NCBI GenBank assembly: GCA_910574455.1
Contig: CAJSYZ010000004.1
Span: 124,001-188,000 of the forward strand
DNA: 64,000 nucleotides
Reading direction: 5' to 3'
Source: Trichaptum fuscoviolaceum
Lineage: Eukaryota; Basidiomycota; Agaricomycetes; Hymenochaetales; Trichaptaceae
Shown here piece after piece: positions 1 through 11,581 of the stretch; position 1 is the stretch's first letter, and every line of letters starts with the position of its first letter. The notes beneath the pieces were generated by a model. That model did no database searches. It was not told the origin of the DNA and saw only the letters and a list, made by a program, of their open reading frames with translations. The position numbers and the translations under genes are program-made.

Positions 1-1536
1 ATTTATTGGGAGAGTTATAGGTCAGGCACAGAGTGCCAAACATTCACTATAAGTATCCTATACATAATCCAATTGCATGTTTGGGATGTCAATGGAATGG
101 GGAAGTCATATCCAACATTGTAGGGTAATATGCTATGTGTGATATCAGAATATACATGTTATGTCAGAAACACATATAACTTACAGTTTCCACCTGCATC
201 CCAAACATGCAATTGGATTATGTATAGGATACTTATAGTGAATGTTTGGCACTCTGTGCCTGACCTATAACTCTCCCAATAAATTAAAATTAACCATTCT
301 TCCCGAAAATTGCATGCCTTATATCAATTCAGAATGAGCTCCGATTGCCGTGAAACTTCGTACAGCATGAAAGGCATATATAGAGAGCTATTCAAACCTA
401 TTAGCACACGTAGATACTGTGTGTATATGTATATGAGAGAGAAACAATAATTGCATGCACTCCGAAAAGAGTTGGTGTGCTACAGCTATATATAGCCGCC
501 GCGTAGCTATTCTAAGCTCATATTATTGCTCTCCTCGTCATTCTCTACCATTTCGGCTATCTATACGTGCCATTACGTGCAGTAGAAGTGCTGTAGTAAA
601 AATAACATTTAAATAAAAGAATAATTTGTAACAAAACGTAAAATGCATATTTTGGCGCCTTGAAAGCCCGTTTCAGCTCGTCTAGTATGCACCATTGGAT
701 TCCCATCAAAATTTGCATTCTGGAGGTACCCTAATGTGGTGCAATGAGCCCCATTTGCTATGTATTAAAAATAGAATATGTTATGCTATTCCACACATGT
801 TCCCAGCTAGTATTTCTATATATAGCCATCTAGTTATTCTTAGATATACTTCTCCTAATATATTATGATTTTAGTGCATTTTATTTGCTGCTGGTAGGCC
901 CAGGGGAAGCCTGCATATATGCAGGGGCAAATGATTATAATTATCTATTTTATGATGATTTTTACCGCTTTTGGAAGGGCCCAGGAAGGCCCAGAGCACC
1001 CTGGTAGCCTAATATGGTCGCCCAAAAGCGTAGTTCCCACGCTAGGGCGAAGCGGCAGTGCCCAGGAATATTTTTCTGATTTTTTGGCTATTTTTGCGCT
1101 ATTTTTAAAGGCCTGTAGGGGCTGCAAAGGCTAATTTGAATTTATTCCCACGACCCCCTAAAGCGGCAGCAGGCACCAAGTGACCTGGAACCTGCCAGAC
1201 CTCAGGGTCCTGGACCCTGATGTGCCTCATATCTCAAAATGGATGGAAATTATGAAATTCTAAATTATTACAGCATACTATCAATCAGCAGTGCCTGAGT
1301 ACTATAATTAGCTCAAAAAAGCGGTGGGTATGCTCAATTATTAAATAGACATTTGTTGTATTATAGTATAACTACAGCTGTATACTACCCTCTATAGGAG
1401 GGGGCAAAGTGAGCTTCAGAGGTGAGCACCGCTCCAAGCTCACTTTTGAACTTCACTCACTGCTGATGATCACCCATGTCGTATTTGACTTGAGTAATTG
1501 TTCATATAGTGAGCTTCATTTCTGCTGGTAGCAGTG
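1..1536. mobile_element. Foldback (palindromic) element, copy 1, right half
   Basis: The window opens near the centre of a large inverted repeat. Bases 1-91 are nearly the reverse complement of 199-284, with a loop of about 110 bases between them. From 285 to 1536 the sequence matches the right arm of the complete copy at 35618-38448 almost base for base. The other arm should lie left of the window. The element ends at GGTAGCAGTG (1527-1536), exactly where the gag of a Ty3-A retrotransposon is interrupted. The small open frames inside (for example 919-1134) recur on both arms and in all copies and are probably not genes. No transposase is visible, so the element is inferred to be non-autonomous. 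Confidence 0.85.
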
Positions 1537-2522
1537 GGGCAATCGCTCACTAAATGGTCTTTCTCTCCGCAGTAGTAGCATAGTCCCTTACTCCTGCGCT
1601 CCCGGCGCACCCTGTCAATCTCCATTGCGTTGGGATCCTTCGTCGAGCTTGCGCCCGCAGTCGGGATCGTACGCGGAACTGAGCTAGTGGTGCCGGGATT
1701 GCTTCGGGGCGTAGCCGCTGGCTTTGATACTGGTCCATAGGCGTGTGCGAGCCTTAGCTTCTCGTCCGTCTCGGAAACCCAATTGACGTAGGCATTGAAT
1801 TTCATATCCTTCGCCTCTGTGCTGGCGATGTGCTGGCGAACCTGGTCTTTGAGTCCCTTCCGGAACATGTCGAGGTAGATGATGTCCGTCGTTGCGTCCT
1901 TGGGCCACCCGGTGAGGGCTTGGAGGGCACGGAATTGCGACGCAAACTCGGCGACCGTTCCTGTCTGGCGTAGGCGCATCAGCTTGTCGGCTGCGGCTTT
2001 GTCTGCATCGATTTCTCCGTAAGAGGCGCGAAGGGCGGTGAACAGGGCCTCCAGGCTGGCGGCTTCTGGCGGTGTCGGGATGTCCTGGAGTCGATCTAGA
2101 ATAGGTCGTGCCCAGTCTTGCACCGGCCCCCGCAGTAGCATCAGAGCGAATGCGACCTTGCGGGTTTCGTCTAGTCCCGGATGTTGTCCGAACAGGTAGA
2201 GCTTAATCTGGTGAATCCAGTTCTCCAGCTTGGCTCGTTCGCCTTCGAAGGTGTCGGGAAGCTTCATTTTGAGCCCTGCTCCGCCCCCAGACGGGGAGGC
2301 GGGCTGGCTCGCGATTTGGGCTTCTAACGCCCGGTTGGCGTGCTTGAGCTGGGCGACTGTGTTCTGAACCTGATTGTGTTCGTTGACTAGCTTGGAGTAG
2401 CGCTTTTCGAGGGTGTCGAGGCGATCAAGGATGGGCTGGAGTTTGTCTTCCTCCATCGAGGAGCTAGGGGACGGGAAAGCGAAGGTGTCTGCGAGTCCTC
2501 CCCATTCCTGGTGGGACGACAT
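1537..2522 (-). pseudogene. gag: Ty3-A gag, interrupted by the foldback element
   Basis: Capsid and nucleocapsid protein of a Ty3 retrotransposon. The frame starts at ATG 2522 with an N-terminal coiled coil of about 60 residues (heptad-like LDRLDTLEKRYSKLV), then the retrotransposon gag domain (GLKMKLPDTFEGERAKLENW onward), then a CCHC knuckle reading CYYCGEKDHLVSDCP. After that the frame enters the foldback element and ends at 1470 with about 20 foreign residues. Unlike the copy at 47395, this gag lacks the one-base deletion at the Trp after AKLEN, so it shows the family's undamaged central gag. Confidence 0.88.
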
Positions 2523-2611
2523 CGCGGGTCGGCGGTACGGGTGCGGGGGTAGAAGTAAAGAGCGTGAGGGTGTCGAGTCCGAGCGGCGGTGAGCCAGGAC
2601 TTTTGACCTAA

Positions 2612-3441
2612 TGTTACGACCGTCGGGAATTGTAGCGGGAAACAGTTTCGGGAAACTGGAATTCGCGACAAGAACCCGCGTTCGGGAATCTGGATTCGCG
2701 ACTGGGAACGAGCGTGGGAATTCAGGCGGGAAACGCGCGGGATTCTATCCAGGCGCGTCGCGGGATTCTCAAGGCCAGCTAGGACTCTTCACTGCTTTGA
2801 ACGTCAAGTAAGCGGATCCCTAAGGAAGCACTCCACAAGTAAGTATTGCGCAACTAACTACACAGGAGAAAAGAGAGAGATCGCACCTAAGGAAGCACTC
2901 CACAAGAGGTCAAAAGTGGGGTGCTCCTTACGATGCCTACAGCTATTTATCTACTTCGTAAAGACTGTATAGTTAATCTACGCTAAGTGTCCTTGCGCAA
3001 TGCGCACCTATCTACTACAAACGATACATGCTACGACCGCACTGCTAGGCATGTCTATCCCGTCTCTCCAGATGGCTATGGCCTGTCCGTGGACGTCAGC
3101 GTCCGGTCCGGGGCCGCGACTAGCCAGACTAGGTATGCCAGACTGTTGCAGGTCGTCACCTTGAGGTACTAACGGATTAATGAGCGTATGTTGATAAGTG
3201 AATGTACGTGTGCCGTGGCGGGTCGTCGTAAATGAATGTGTGTATGCGTGCATGGTGGTCGGGACGGTGGTGCGGGATAGGTCACGTGAGCGGGGGATCT
3301 TGCGGGGGATCGTGCGAGTCGGGAAAGGGGTTTCGCGCGGGGAATCCAATGGCGGGATTCTCCCCGCGGGATTGTCTGCTCATGTCGGGATCCTTGGCGG
3401 GAAAGTGCGGGAAATGAGAAAAGGGGCCTGGGATCTCGACA
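2612..3441 (-). repeat. Ty3-A LTR (830 bp)
   Basis: In minus orientation it starts TGTCGAGATCCC (3441 downward) and ends CGGTCGTAACA (2612), so it has TGT...ACA termini. It matches the LTR at 46476-47305 in length and almost everywhere in sequence. It contains the same GAATCCCGC-rich tracts. The second flank needed for a target-site duplication is outside the window. Confidence 0.92.
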
Positions 3442-6400
3442 CCCATGGCTAAGACGATGTGTACGGACAACACTGAGACCACGAGGTCAGAGCAGAACAG
3501 TCCTTGCTTCTGTACATTCAGGGTCAATGCATGGACACAAAATGCCACAAGTACTATTTTACTTACCCTTTCCATACTATACCAGCTTTCCCATAGAAAC
3601 GGTTCGGCTTTCTTCTTATCAACTAGCGTCTGCAACATCTTCACAATTGCTTCGTTTTGCATTGACTTTGATTGTTCGCCGCTGATAAAACTCGCAACTG
3701 AATGCTCAGCTTTCTCAAACAGTTTCTTGCGCCAGCTATCAGAGCATCTCTGGGCCGCCTGAAATACAAGGATTGCATCTCAATCTGGTAAAGGTAACTT
3801 GAAGATAACTAAGAATGACTCAACTAGAGAACAGATGTCGGCGAACTGTGTTTCGTAACTTAGTTCCACAGAATCAAACACTTTCCCCCACAGTGTGCTG
3901 ATGAGCTCATTGTCCGGGTTTTGCCATGGCGTGATGGACTTTCCCACTGCGCGAAATAGTGAAGGTAATAAAATATGAGTCCAACCGGCCTGAGTACCGG
4001 GAGGGAGACACTGGTTCGTCGCCCTTTTTCTGCCTGGCACGCGAGATCCTTCCTTTCCTTCATTTCGACCCTTGTCCTCCAGCCCCACTGATGTCTGCAT
4101 ATAAGTGAATCAGCAAAAATATGTCATAGAAATGAATTTGATTCGACACACTGAGCTAGTAGTCCGAGAGACTTTGTGATGACCAGGATAAGCCCCAGTC
4201 ACTAACACTTCGGGTCCGGGAGTGCAGGATACTCTCGTCATTGCAAGCGACTGTGTTCGAGGTGCTAACGGCATCTTTCGACCACCGGTCTAATAAGAAT
4301 AGTGAGTGAATGCTCATATTTAGAGTGTATCAATCGACCCACACTTGCTTCATTATCAGCCACCAGCGACTGCCTCTTGCGATGAGAGGTAGCGGATCCA
4401 ATCTCAGACTGCAACACGTCAGAAAGCTGTTATCCATGGCAAGTGAGCAGCTCGAAAGGAAGCAATTACCGTCGTGTCGGCCTCAGGCCGATAAGGAATG
4501 TCAGAGGGTTTCCCCTTCTTACTCAAGTCCTTTCCGCCTGGTCAGAAACGAACTTAAAATGCCGGCTACCAAAGAATTGACACTTACTGTGGCACCGACC
4601 TGTGTGTCCATGCCAGTCAACAATGACATCTTGACCTTGACACTCTTACTAGCCTATTGAGATAGTGTAAAGTAAGTAAACATAAACATGAAGGAATCCA
4701 TTACACGTGAAGGTGGAAGAATTACCACATCAACCTGGGAGTCGATGTCCGGTGGCGACTTTCTCTTTCTGTTTTTTGTGACTATGATGTCCTATTTATA
4801 GGCACAAATTAGTGATCGACCCGATGTGAGGAAGGGAACGAACAGTTGCTACAGCGGAAGTGAGCCTACGGTGCATCGACGCCCACACATACCTGTATAC
4901 GGGGTTCCAAGGCTAGTGAATGCACCTTACAACCATAAATCAGGGGGAAACGAGAGAAACTGGATTAAGATGGGACTTACCGGTGCCTGCGAATTGGCAG
5001 TTCTCTTGTTTGCATCCTGTCCAAAGATCAATTCAGCAAGCAAGGAAGGAAGGATGTAGCATGAAGATCACTGTGCTTCACTGTCTGGCACTCACCTGTC
5101 CACCTGGTTTTGTCTCGTTGTTCTTATCCTCAAGTACGGAAAGGGATTGGTTAGTAGATTGGAAAAGGTAGGAATGATATGACGTCGCTTACCGTTGAAA
5201 CCTGCGACCCGGAGAGAGTGTCGCGCAGCAACTTCCTTTTCTTTGAGTTCAAGTTGCTGCTACCTCCATCCTGTTCATTACACGACAGTTGGCAGAAAAA
5301 TAATAACGAAGGGATATGATCAAACGGTCATGGGGTAACTGACGTGAATCGAACAGTAATAAGTCGCACTCACACTAGCTTGAGCCGGCCTTGTCAGTCT
5401 CCTCGGATCGCTTTCGCCCTACAAGCAAGGTATTCAGACTGCATCTGCCATTCTAATGTTCCGTCAACTCACAATATTTGTGTCCGAATCGACAAAATGT
5501 GCTGTCTTTTGCACGCTGATTGAGCTATTCTTTACACCATGATAGCTTGCAAGGGTTATTGTTTCTCCTTCATCCTCCCAAGGACTTAAGTTTTCATTGT
5601 CTTGCAATGAGATGCTGTGTCTAGTGTAGCTTGGCGTCAGCGAAGCTCATAATATGGTAACAAAGACGAGAGTGTCATCGTTGTAGGTAGAAGGAAATTT
5701 GCTCCCGTTGTCGGAGCGTCATGATCCGCTTCCTCAGCATGAACATTAGTAATCTAGTTGGATCATACTATGAGCTTTAGCTGAGTCTAAATCAAGCTTC
5801 ACACTTACCATTACATCGTGCATTCCAGAAATTGATCCCGTACGCATTGCAAGATTTCAAATTTAAACTCACAAATTGATCCCTCTCGAGTCTATCCCTG
5901 CCACCTCAAGTCCTCCATCCTCTTCACCAATGAAAGTGGATTCATCTGTGTTGCGAAGCGCCCTGGCAGGTCGCTTTGTCTTGTCGTCCCGCTTTGACGT
6001 AGCGGGCGAGTCTATTATATCCGTTTCTTCACCAGAAAGGCTCTCGTTCTGTCCGGCAGGTGCGTGAAAGAAAATGTTGCTTGGAGTGGCGGCAGATCTC
6101 GACGTCTTTGCGGTCTGCACACGGGTGCGAAATGGAAGTTCACCTTTGGGATCTTCTTTCCTAGCCTTTTTTGCAGGCTTTCTGTTTGACGCATCCGTAC
6201 TCGCCGCTTCATATTGTGAGTCAAAGTAGTCAACCTCCAAGCTTCGAAAACATCTGAAAATGTATAGGCAGTATAACTCACCAATGTCTAAGTCTTCGTT
6301 GTATTCAACTTCACAACCCGACACGTCTTTAACATCGTTCTTCGAGCCTGCTTACGCCAGTTCAAAGCTATGTAATTACTGATCTGAGGTTGAAGACTTA

Positions 6401-6879
6401 CTACTAGCTTCGCCCTTCGGCTTCCTACGTCCACGTTTTCCAGCGAGTTTAGGCACTGTTGAGCCCATCTGGGTGCGTGTCTCAAGAGCCTTCGACAAAT
6501 TGTTTTCAATTTCTACGGTCTCTAGCATCGCTGCTTCTTGGTTTTCTGCTGCAGTCACCTTCTTTCGTACCTTGTCAGCTGCCTCTTGTTCTTTTGCTGC
6601 CCGTTTCTGCTCCGCAGCGAGTTTTTTCCTCTCTTTCGCAACCGTGACTTGCTGGGCCGCAGCTCTGCGGAAAGCTGCCCGTTCTTCCTTCTGTTTTTCC
6701 TTCTCCTCCTTCTCCTTCAATGCCTCATCCCGCCTCGCTGCCTGCTGTACTTTCCTTTTGTCTTTTTCTTCCTTCTCCCGCAATATCTCCTCCTGTGTTC
6801 GTCTTGTTCTGAGTTGGTCAACGACTGCTCCGGGGTGCTGTTCGCTGTTCTTGGCCCTTGTCTGTCTTCGAGTTGACAT
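3442..6879 (-). pseudogene. DUF6532-like multi-exon gene, 3' end removed
   Basis: Starts at ATG 6879 with MSTRRQTRAKNSEQHPGAVV, a Lys/Glu/Ala-rich coiled coil of about 120 residues and a basic patch (KRGRRKPK). Later exons are short: an acidic/Ser-rich one around 5869-6324, a small one near 5196-5275 (NSKKRKLLRDTLSGSQ), and 3780-4100 with PPGTQAGWTHILLPSLFRAVG...TLWGKVFDSV, which resembles the basidiomycete DUF6532 domain. A last visible exon at 3563-3762 ends at a GGTAAGT donor. The Ty3-A LTR begins 120 bases further on, so the final exon or exons are gone. Exact splicing of the middle was not resolved: around 6254-6281 the unspliced frame reads better than the spliced one. The gene is divergent from the Plavaka transposase, about 250 bp away. 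The biochemical role of DUF6532 proteins is unknown. Confidence 0.6.
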
Positions 6880-7129
6880 TTTGTGCAGTGTTTTGAGTCT
6901 TGTATGAGGATAAGATGGATCGAAGGTGCAAGTTCAAGATCAGGGAGGTGGGGGCGTCTATCTTAGTAGACAAGTTGAAAATTTACGCCCACTACTACTG
7001 CTATGACTAATTTTAACTCAGGTTCACTCAGGCTCACTGGCACTGGCAGGCTCAGGCTCAGGCTCACTCAGGCTGCCACTGGCACTGTTGTCGACGTGTA
7101 GTACTACTATTGAGGCTACATTCAAGTTG
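6880..7129. promoter_or_regulatory. Shared divergent intergenic region with CAGGCT/CACTGG repeats
   Basis: 250 bases separate the starts of the DUF6532-like gene and the Plavaka transposase. Between about 7018 and 7086 there are short iterations of CTCAGGCT, GGCTCACT and CACTGGCA, next to TAGTACTACTA-type palindromic triplets. Similar words return at 11275-11460 and 14200-14650. They may be transposase subterminal binding sites or promoter elements; the sequence alone cannot tell which. Confidence 0.4.
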
Positions 7130-10100
7130 ATGCCAGCGACACGGAAAAAGCACGATCCCTTTCATTTTCCACCAACTATTCGATGCACCTTGCCCAGCTG
7201 TAGTAGGACATTCAAGAGTCAATCTGGAAGAGCAAGACATGAATATTCAGCTCATCCGATGTCATCCGTGGCAAGATCTACTGTCTGTGGTCACGACTAT
7301 GATTCTTCACCTATTCGACCCACACGAGCTCCAACTCCTCAACCTCTACCGAGGTCGTCCGAACTTCCAACAGAGGGTCATTTTGAGAGCGGCTCTGACT
7401 CCTACGATTACGATATTTCCATGCTTACACAGGATATCTCGATGCTCAGTATAGGCCGAGACGAGCTGCTTCAAGACCTAGACAGACCTGATTCTCTGTC
7501 CCATTCTGGCACCGGAAGTGACAGTGGCCGTAGTGCATCCTCTGAAGATTTTGACTTCGACGTTGGAGATCATGAGGAGAGTGATGGTAACCTAAAGGTG
7601 TACCACAGATATATGAATGGTGCGCACCAAGTATATTGTCCTCGGTTTGATAACACTCTGATGAAAAACATCGTGCAGCCACCCCGTGTGATGCGGAAGG
7701 AAACAACTTAGAAAACAAAGAACCACCTGTTCCGCGAAATGAACCTGCACCAAATGACTGGTCTCCCTATTCGTGCCAAGCAGATTTTGAGCTTGCAGAC
7801 TTTCTTTATCGCAATGAGCAAATGTCTGCTGGTAATATAACAAAGCTTCTCGGAATCATGAAGGCTTACCAGCGAATTCAGTCTGTGAAGAACGCGAAAT
7901 CTGGCGGATATTCTGAGTTGGACGTAACTGAGCCCGACGATGACTCAGATCTGGATCCCACTAGTACGCTACTCGATGGAGACGCACAAAAGTTGTACAA
8001 TGTCATTGACGCTACGAGAGTTGGTGATGTGCCTTGGAAATCCTTTAGTAACTTCTACACGGACAACAATGGCCAAAAAGCGACAGACGAGAACACCGAG
8101 TCATGGAAGAGGAAAGAATATGATGTATGGTATCGGGATCCCTTGGAAGTGATCCGAAATTTGGTGGATAATACGGCTTTAGAAGGCGAATTCGACTATG
8201 TCCCATTTCGTGAATATCAGCCAAAGGAGGAATCTGATGACATCAATGACAAAGAACGAGTGTTCAGAAATTACATGTCCGGAAATTTCGCTTGGGAACA
8301 GGCTGTAAGTCATGAATAATGCAGCATTCAAAGTTGGAGGAAGTGTACTGATTATCCTTGACTTAGAACAAAATCTCAGCCGAAGATAAAGCAGTCCATG
8401 GGTCCATGTTCGTTCCGGTGATCTTGGGGAGCAACAAGACAACAGTTTCCGTTGGAACTGGCAACAACAAATATTATCCGTTATATCTCTCAATAGGAAA
8501 TGTATCAAACAAGGCCCGGCGGTCCCAAAAGTTGAATACAGTCCAGCTTGTAGCATTTTTAGCAATACCAAAGAGTGTGTGTCAAAAACTGAGCCATTCA
8601 ATTGTGTTTTGATGCTTTTTTGCAGCTGAGCGACAGTACGAAAAGTCAGATGACTTCCGTCGCTTTAGACATCAAATTTTTCATTCATCTATATCGAGAA
8701 TCTTGAGTTCACTGAAGACCGCCATGTCCATAAACAATGAACAGACCATTCTCCGGTGCCCTGATGGTCACTTGCGTAGGTCGGTTCTCGGACTCGGCTC
8801 GTATATAGCCGATTATCCGGAACAGGTGAGTCTATGCGCAATATGCACTGGATGGTGCTGCAAGTAAGTACCATCCTTTCCAAAATCGCATAGGAGTCTG
8901 AGGAAATGGCTTACGGTGGCTATATAGATGCACAGCTCCCCACAAGGACCTAGATAATCCGGAGTTTGCATCAAATCCTCGAACAAAAGAGCTACACGAA
9001 CGATTGATAGAGCAGGTAAATGACAACAACTTAACCAGAGCAACAATTCGCAAAGAGTATGGGTTCCACCAAGATATCGTGGTATGTGCTCCAAATTCTC
9101 CATTGGATGCGCTTCTAAGAACTATGTTTTCCCGTAGCCCTTCACCAATGACTTTCTGCGCGCAGATATATGCAATCTCATTTCTCCGGACCTATTGCAC
9201 CAAATCATCAAAGGTGTTTTCAAGGATCATCTTGTCGAGTGGATATGCCAGAGCTTGACCACAACAGAGCTGGATATTGTGGATAAAAGGTGCCATTCTC
9301 AAACAATTTGTATAATATGAATACTATCGCTGACCTCCGCGTAGAATCAGAGTCGCTGCTCCTTTTCCTGGACTACGTAGATTCCCCGAAGGCCGAGGCT
9401 TCAAGCAATGGACAGGCAATGATTCAAAGGCACTTATGAAAGTATGTGGTTTTTCCTTCTTGTTCGAGGCGGTCGTTTGCTGATAGTAGTCGATGTAAAC
9501 CGCTTAGGTGTATCTTCCGGCTATTGTGGGCATTGTGCAGGATGATATAATTCATGCATTGAGTGCATTTCTCGACTTCTGTTATCTTGTGCGTCGGTAC
9601 ATGATTACAGCCTCAACACTTGATCAGATCAAAGCCTCTCTGGATTGCTTTCATCAATATCGGCAAATATTCATAGCTATGGGTATCCGGGATAACTTCT
9701 CACTACCACGACAGCATGCCATGGTCCACTATCCTACAATGATTCCTCTGTTCGCTGCACCGAGTGGACTATGTTCATCAATCACAGAGAATAAGCACAT
9801 TTACGCGGTCAAGGAAACATGGCGACGCTCAAACAAAAATGATCCCTTGGGTCAGATGATCACAGCAAACCAACGACTCAGTAAACTTATTGCATCGAGG
9901 GCAGACTTCAAAAGGCGTGGAATGCTGGATGATACGTTAGCCGAGGCTTTGTGGAGAGCTTTGCGAGATGTTTTGCGCAAGAATATGTCGTCAGAGTCAG
10001 AGTCGGATGACGCTGAGAGGGACCCTGATGCCAGTGGGGGAGAGCAGATGCAACAACGTGACATATTAGTAGTAGGTGTAGCTGATGATACAGATGACTT

Positions 10101-11140
10101 CTTCGATGCCATTGTGGGTATTCAAGAGCTCAACGAAATTGCAGATTTGGACGATTTCGAAAGTTTAATAGATGAGCCACAGCGTGGTGCGGTTCATGGC
10201 GTAGGAAATGCTGAACGCCAGCTCCGCTTGGGTGGCGGGAATGACCCTTTGAGCTTTACGTTAATGGCTTCGAAAAAACGTTAGTGAAACATCCTTTTGG
10301 TGCTGCAAATCCAACTTGTTTATTGTTATCCTTGCAGAGTCCAGTAAAGTGTACCCTAAACAGCTCGATGCTCTCGCGGCAATAGAAGGCTATCCAGAAC
10401 TTCGACAACTCCGACAACTCATCAAGAAACACTTATTCAACAAGTACGAAAGTTGTAACACCAACTCAAAGTGTTCTGCTACTACTAGTAGTAGCAGGCA
10501 AGCCAAATTAAACTACAATGGATTTGAACACTATAAACTGGATATTAGCAATGACTTTTCAATTTTCCATTCAGCCACCGCGTTCTTTGCGTATCGTGGT
10601 GAATCGATCCCTATAGAACAAGCAATGAGGGAGGTGATCAGGTCCAGTCCCTCTTGGTGCGGAAAACCTCGACGAGATGCAGTTCTTGTCCGAGGTGGTT
10701 CCCGCAAACAGGGGTTCGCAGGAATGAGAGTTGCCAGGGTTATACTTCTTTTCTCATTCACCGTTAAAGTGGAACGTCAGGAATGCGCTCTCGTCCAGTT
10801 TTTCAAGCGTGTTGGAGAATCGCCCGACCCGAACACAAGAATGTGGATAGTTGAACCAGCATATGAGTTGGAGAGCTCTACCGCCTGTGTCGGACGCTGT
10901 CCCGGAGTGAATGGCAGTGGCAGACATCACTATCACCGTCACTGCAAGGCTCCGAAGCTGTCTGTGATAGATATAGGGGACATCTTTCGTTTAGCTCACC
11001 TCCTTGGGGTCCCGAAGGGTGACGAATCTCCTCCGAAGTCATTGACACCTGAGGAATCCCTGGACTTTTACGATAGATTCTACGTTAACAGATTTGCTGA
11101 CATGCACATGCACGAAACATTGTACGAAACTAGACAATGA
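7130..11140 (+). CDS. Plavaka-type transposase, intact, nine exons
   Basis: Putative transposase of the Plavaka class (CACTA-like, described from fungi). Exons read as 7130-7619, 7679-8304, 8367-8574, 8626-8863, 8928-9081, 9138-9289, 9345-9441, 9508-10279 and 10338-11140, all GT-AG, total 3540 nt with no stop, giving 1179 aa. The start is the first in-frame ATG. An N-terminal C2H2 finger (CTLPSCSRTFKSQSGRARHEYSAH) is followed by an acidic linker. The core carries DWSPYSCQADFELADFLYR, GDVPWKSF, YDVWYRDP, FVPVILGSNKTTVSVGTGNN, YYPLYLSIGNV, RCPDGHLRRSVLGLGSYIAD, LLHQIIKGVFKDHL, GFKQWTGNDSKALMKVYLPA and GLCSSITENKHI. The C-terminal domain includes CALVQFFKRVG and MWIVEPAYEL. The maintained frame suggests recent or ongoing function. 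Inference: the flanking 762-aa gene and DUF6532-like gene may be passengers of the same element. Confidence 0.9.
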
Positions 11141-11581
11141 TTACTAACTTGAAGTAAAGCTTTTCAATTAGCATACACAACCTTGAATGTACTATATTGA
11201 AACTTACGAGTGAGGACTCGGATATGGCAATGAAACAAAAGGATGTACTAGACGAAACAGACCTTAGTACTACGCTATTTAACGTAGTACTACACTGGCA
11301 TTGCAGCATCGGCTCTTAAAGACTAGTACCATGACACTGTTTTAACTTCAACTTCAAGTTATGGTGTTCTTGGCTTGCTTTCAAGTTGTACAGTATACTA
11401 CTAGTGGTACACTGGCAATGATATCATGGCAGTAGTATTTCATTCAGGTTGGTCAAGGTAATGTTATTATCAGCAAATCACAAAGTGACACAAGGAAAAA
11501 CTGTAGACACTAGCATAGCGCAAAGATTACATGGGAACTCCAAGTCATAGCTTCACCTCCGAGTCCAGCCCGCAACAGCTA
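11141..11581. other. Convergent intergenic gap with TAGTACTAC words
   Basis: The 441 bases between two convergent stop codons hold no gene. They contain several copies of GTAGTACTAC/ACTAGTAGT-like words (11270-11300, 11325, 11400-11440) and CACTGGCA (11292, 11409). No terminal inverted repeat was recognised. Confidence 0.5.

Larger units (their letters stand above)
1537..3441 (-). mobile_element. Truncated Ty3-A retrotransposon (5' LTR plus gag)
   Basis: This is the minus-strand 5' part of the same Ty3 family that is complete at 46476-53226. It comprises an 830-bp LTR (2612-3441), a short leader and gag from 2522 down to 1537, where the foldback element breaks it within the zinc knuckle. The rest is presumably beyond the missing foldback arm. 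The LTR differs from the 46476 copy at only a few positions, so this is a young insertion. It ends inside an intron of a DUF6532-like gene and removes that gene's 3' end. Confidence 0.9.

Noticed and set aside
919..1134. 71-codon frame conserved in all foldback copies
   Set aside because: It is present on each arm and its conservation equals that of the surrounding non-coding arm; more likely a conserved DNA element than a peptide.
7620..7678. Premature stop in the Plavaka transposase (frame ending VMRKETT)
   Set aside because: Explained by a 59-bp intron 7620-7678; the next exon continues TPCDAEGNN in frame.
8864..8927. A frameshift in the Plavaka transposase at GWCC
   Set aside because: A GT-AG intron of 64 bp restores the frame into CTAPHKDLD, and the nine exons sum to a multiple of three.
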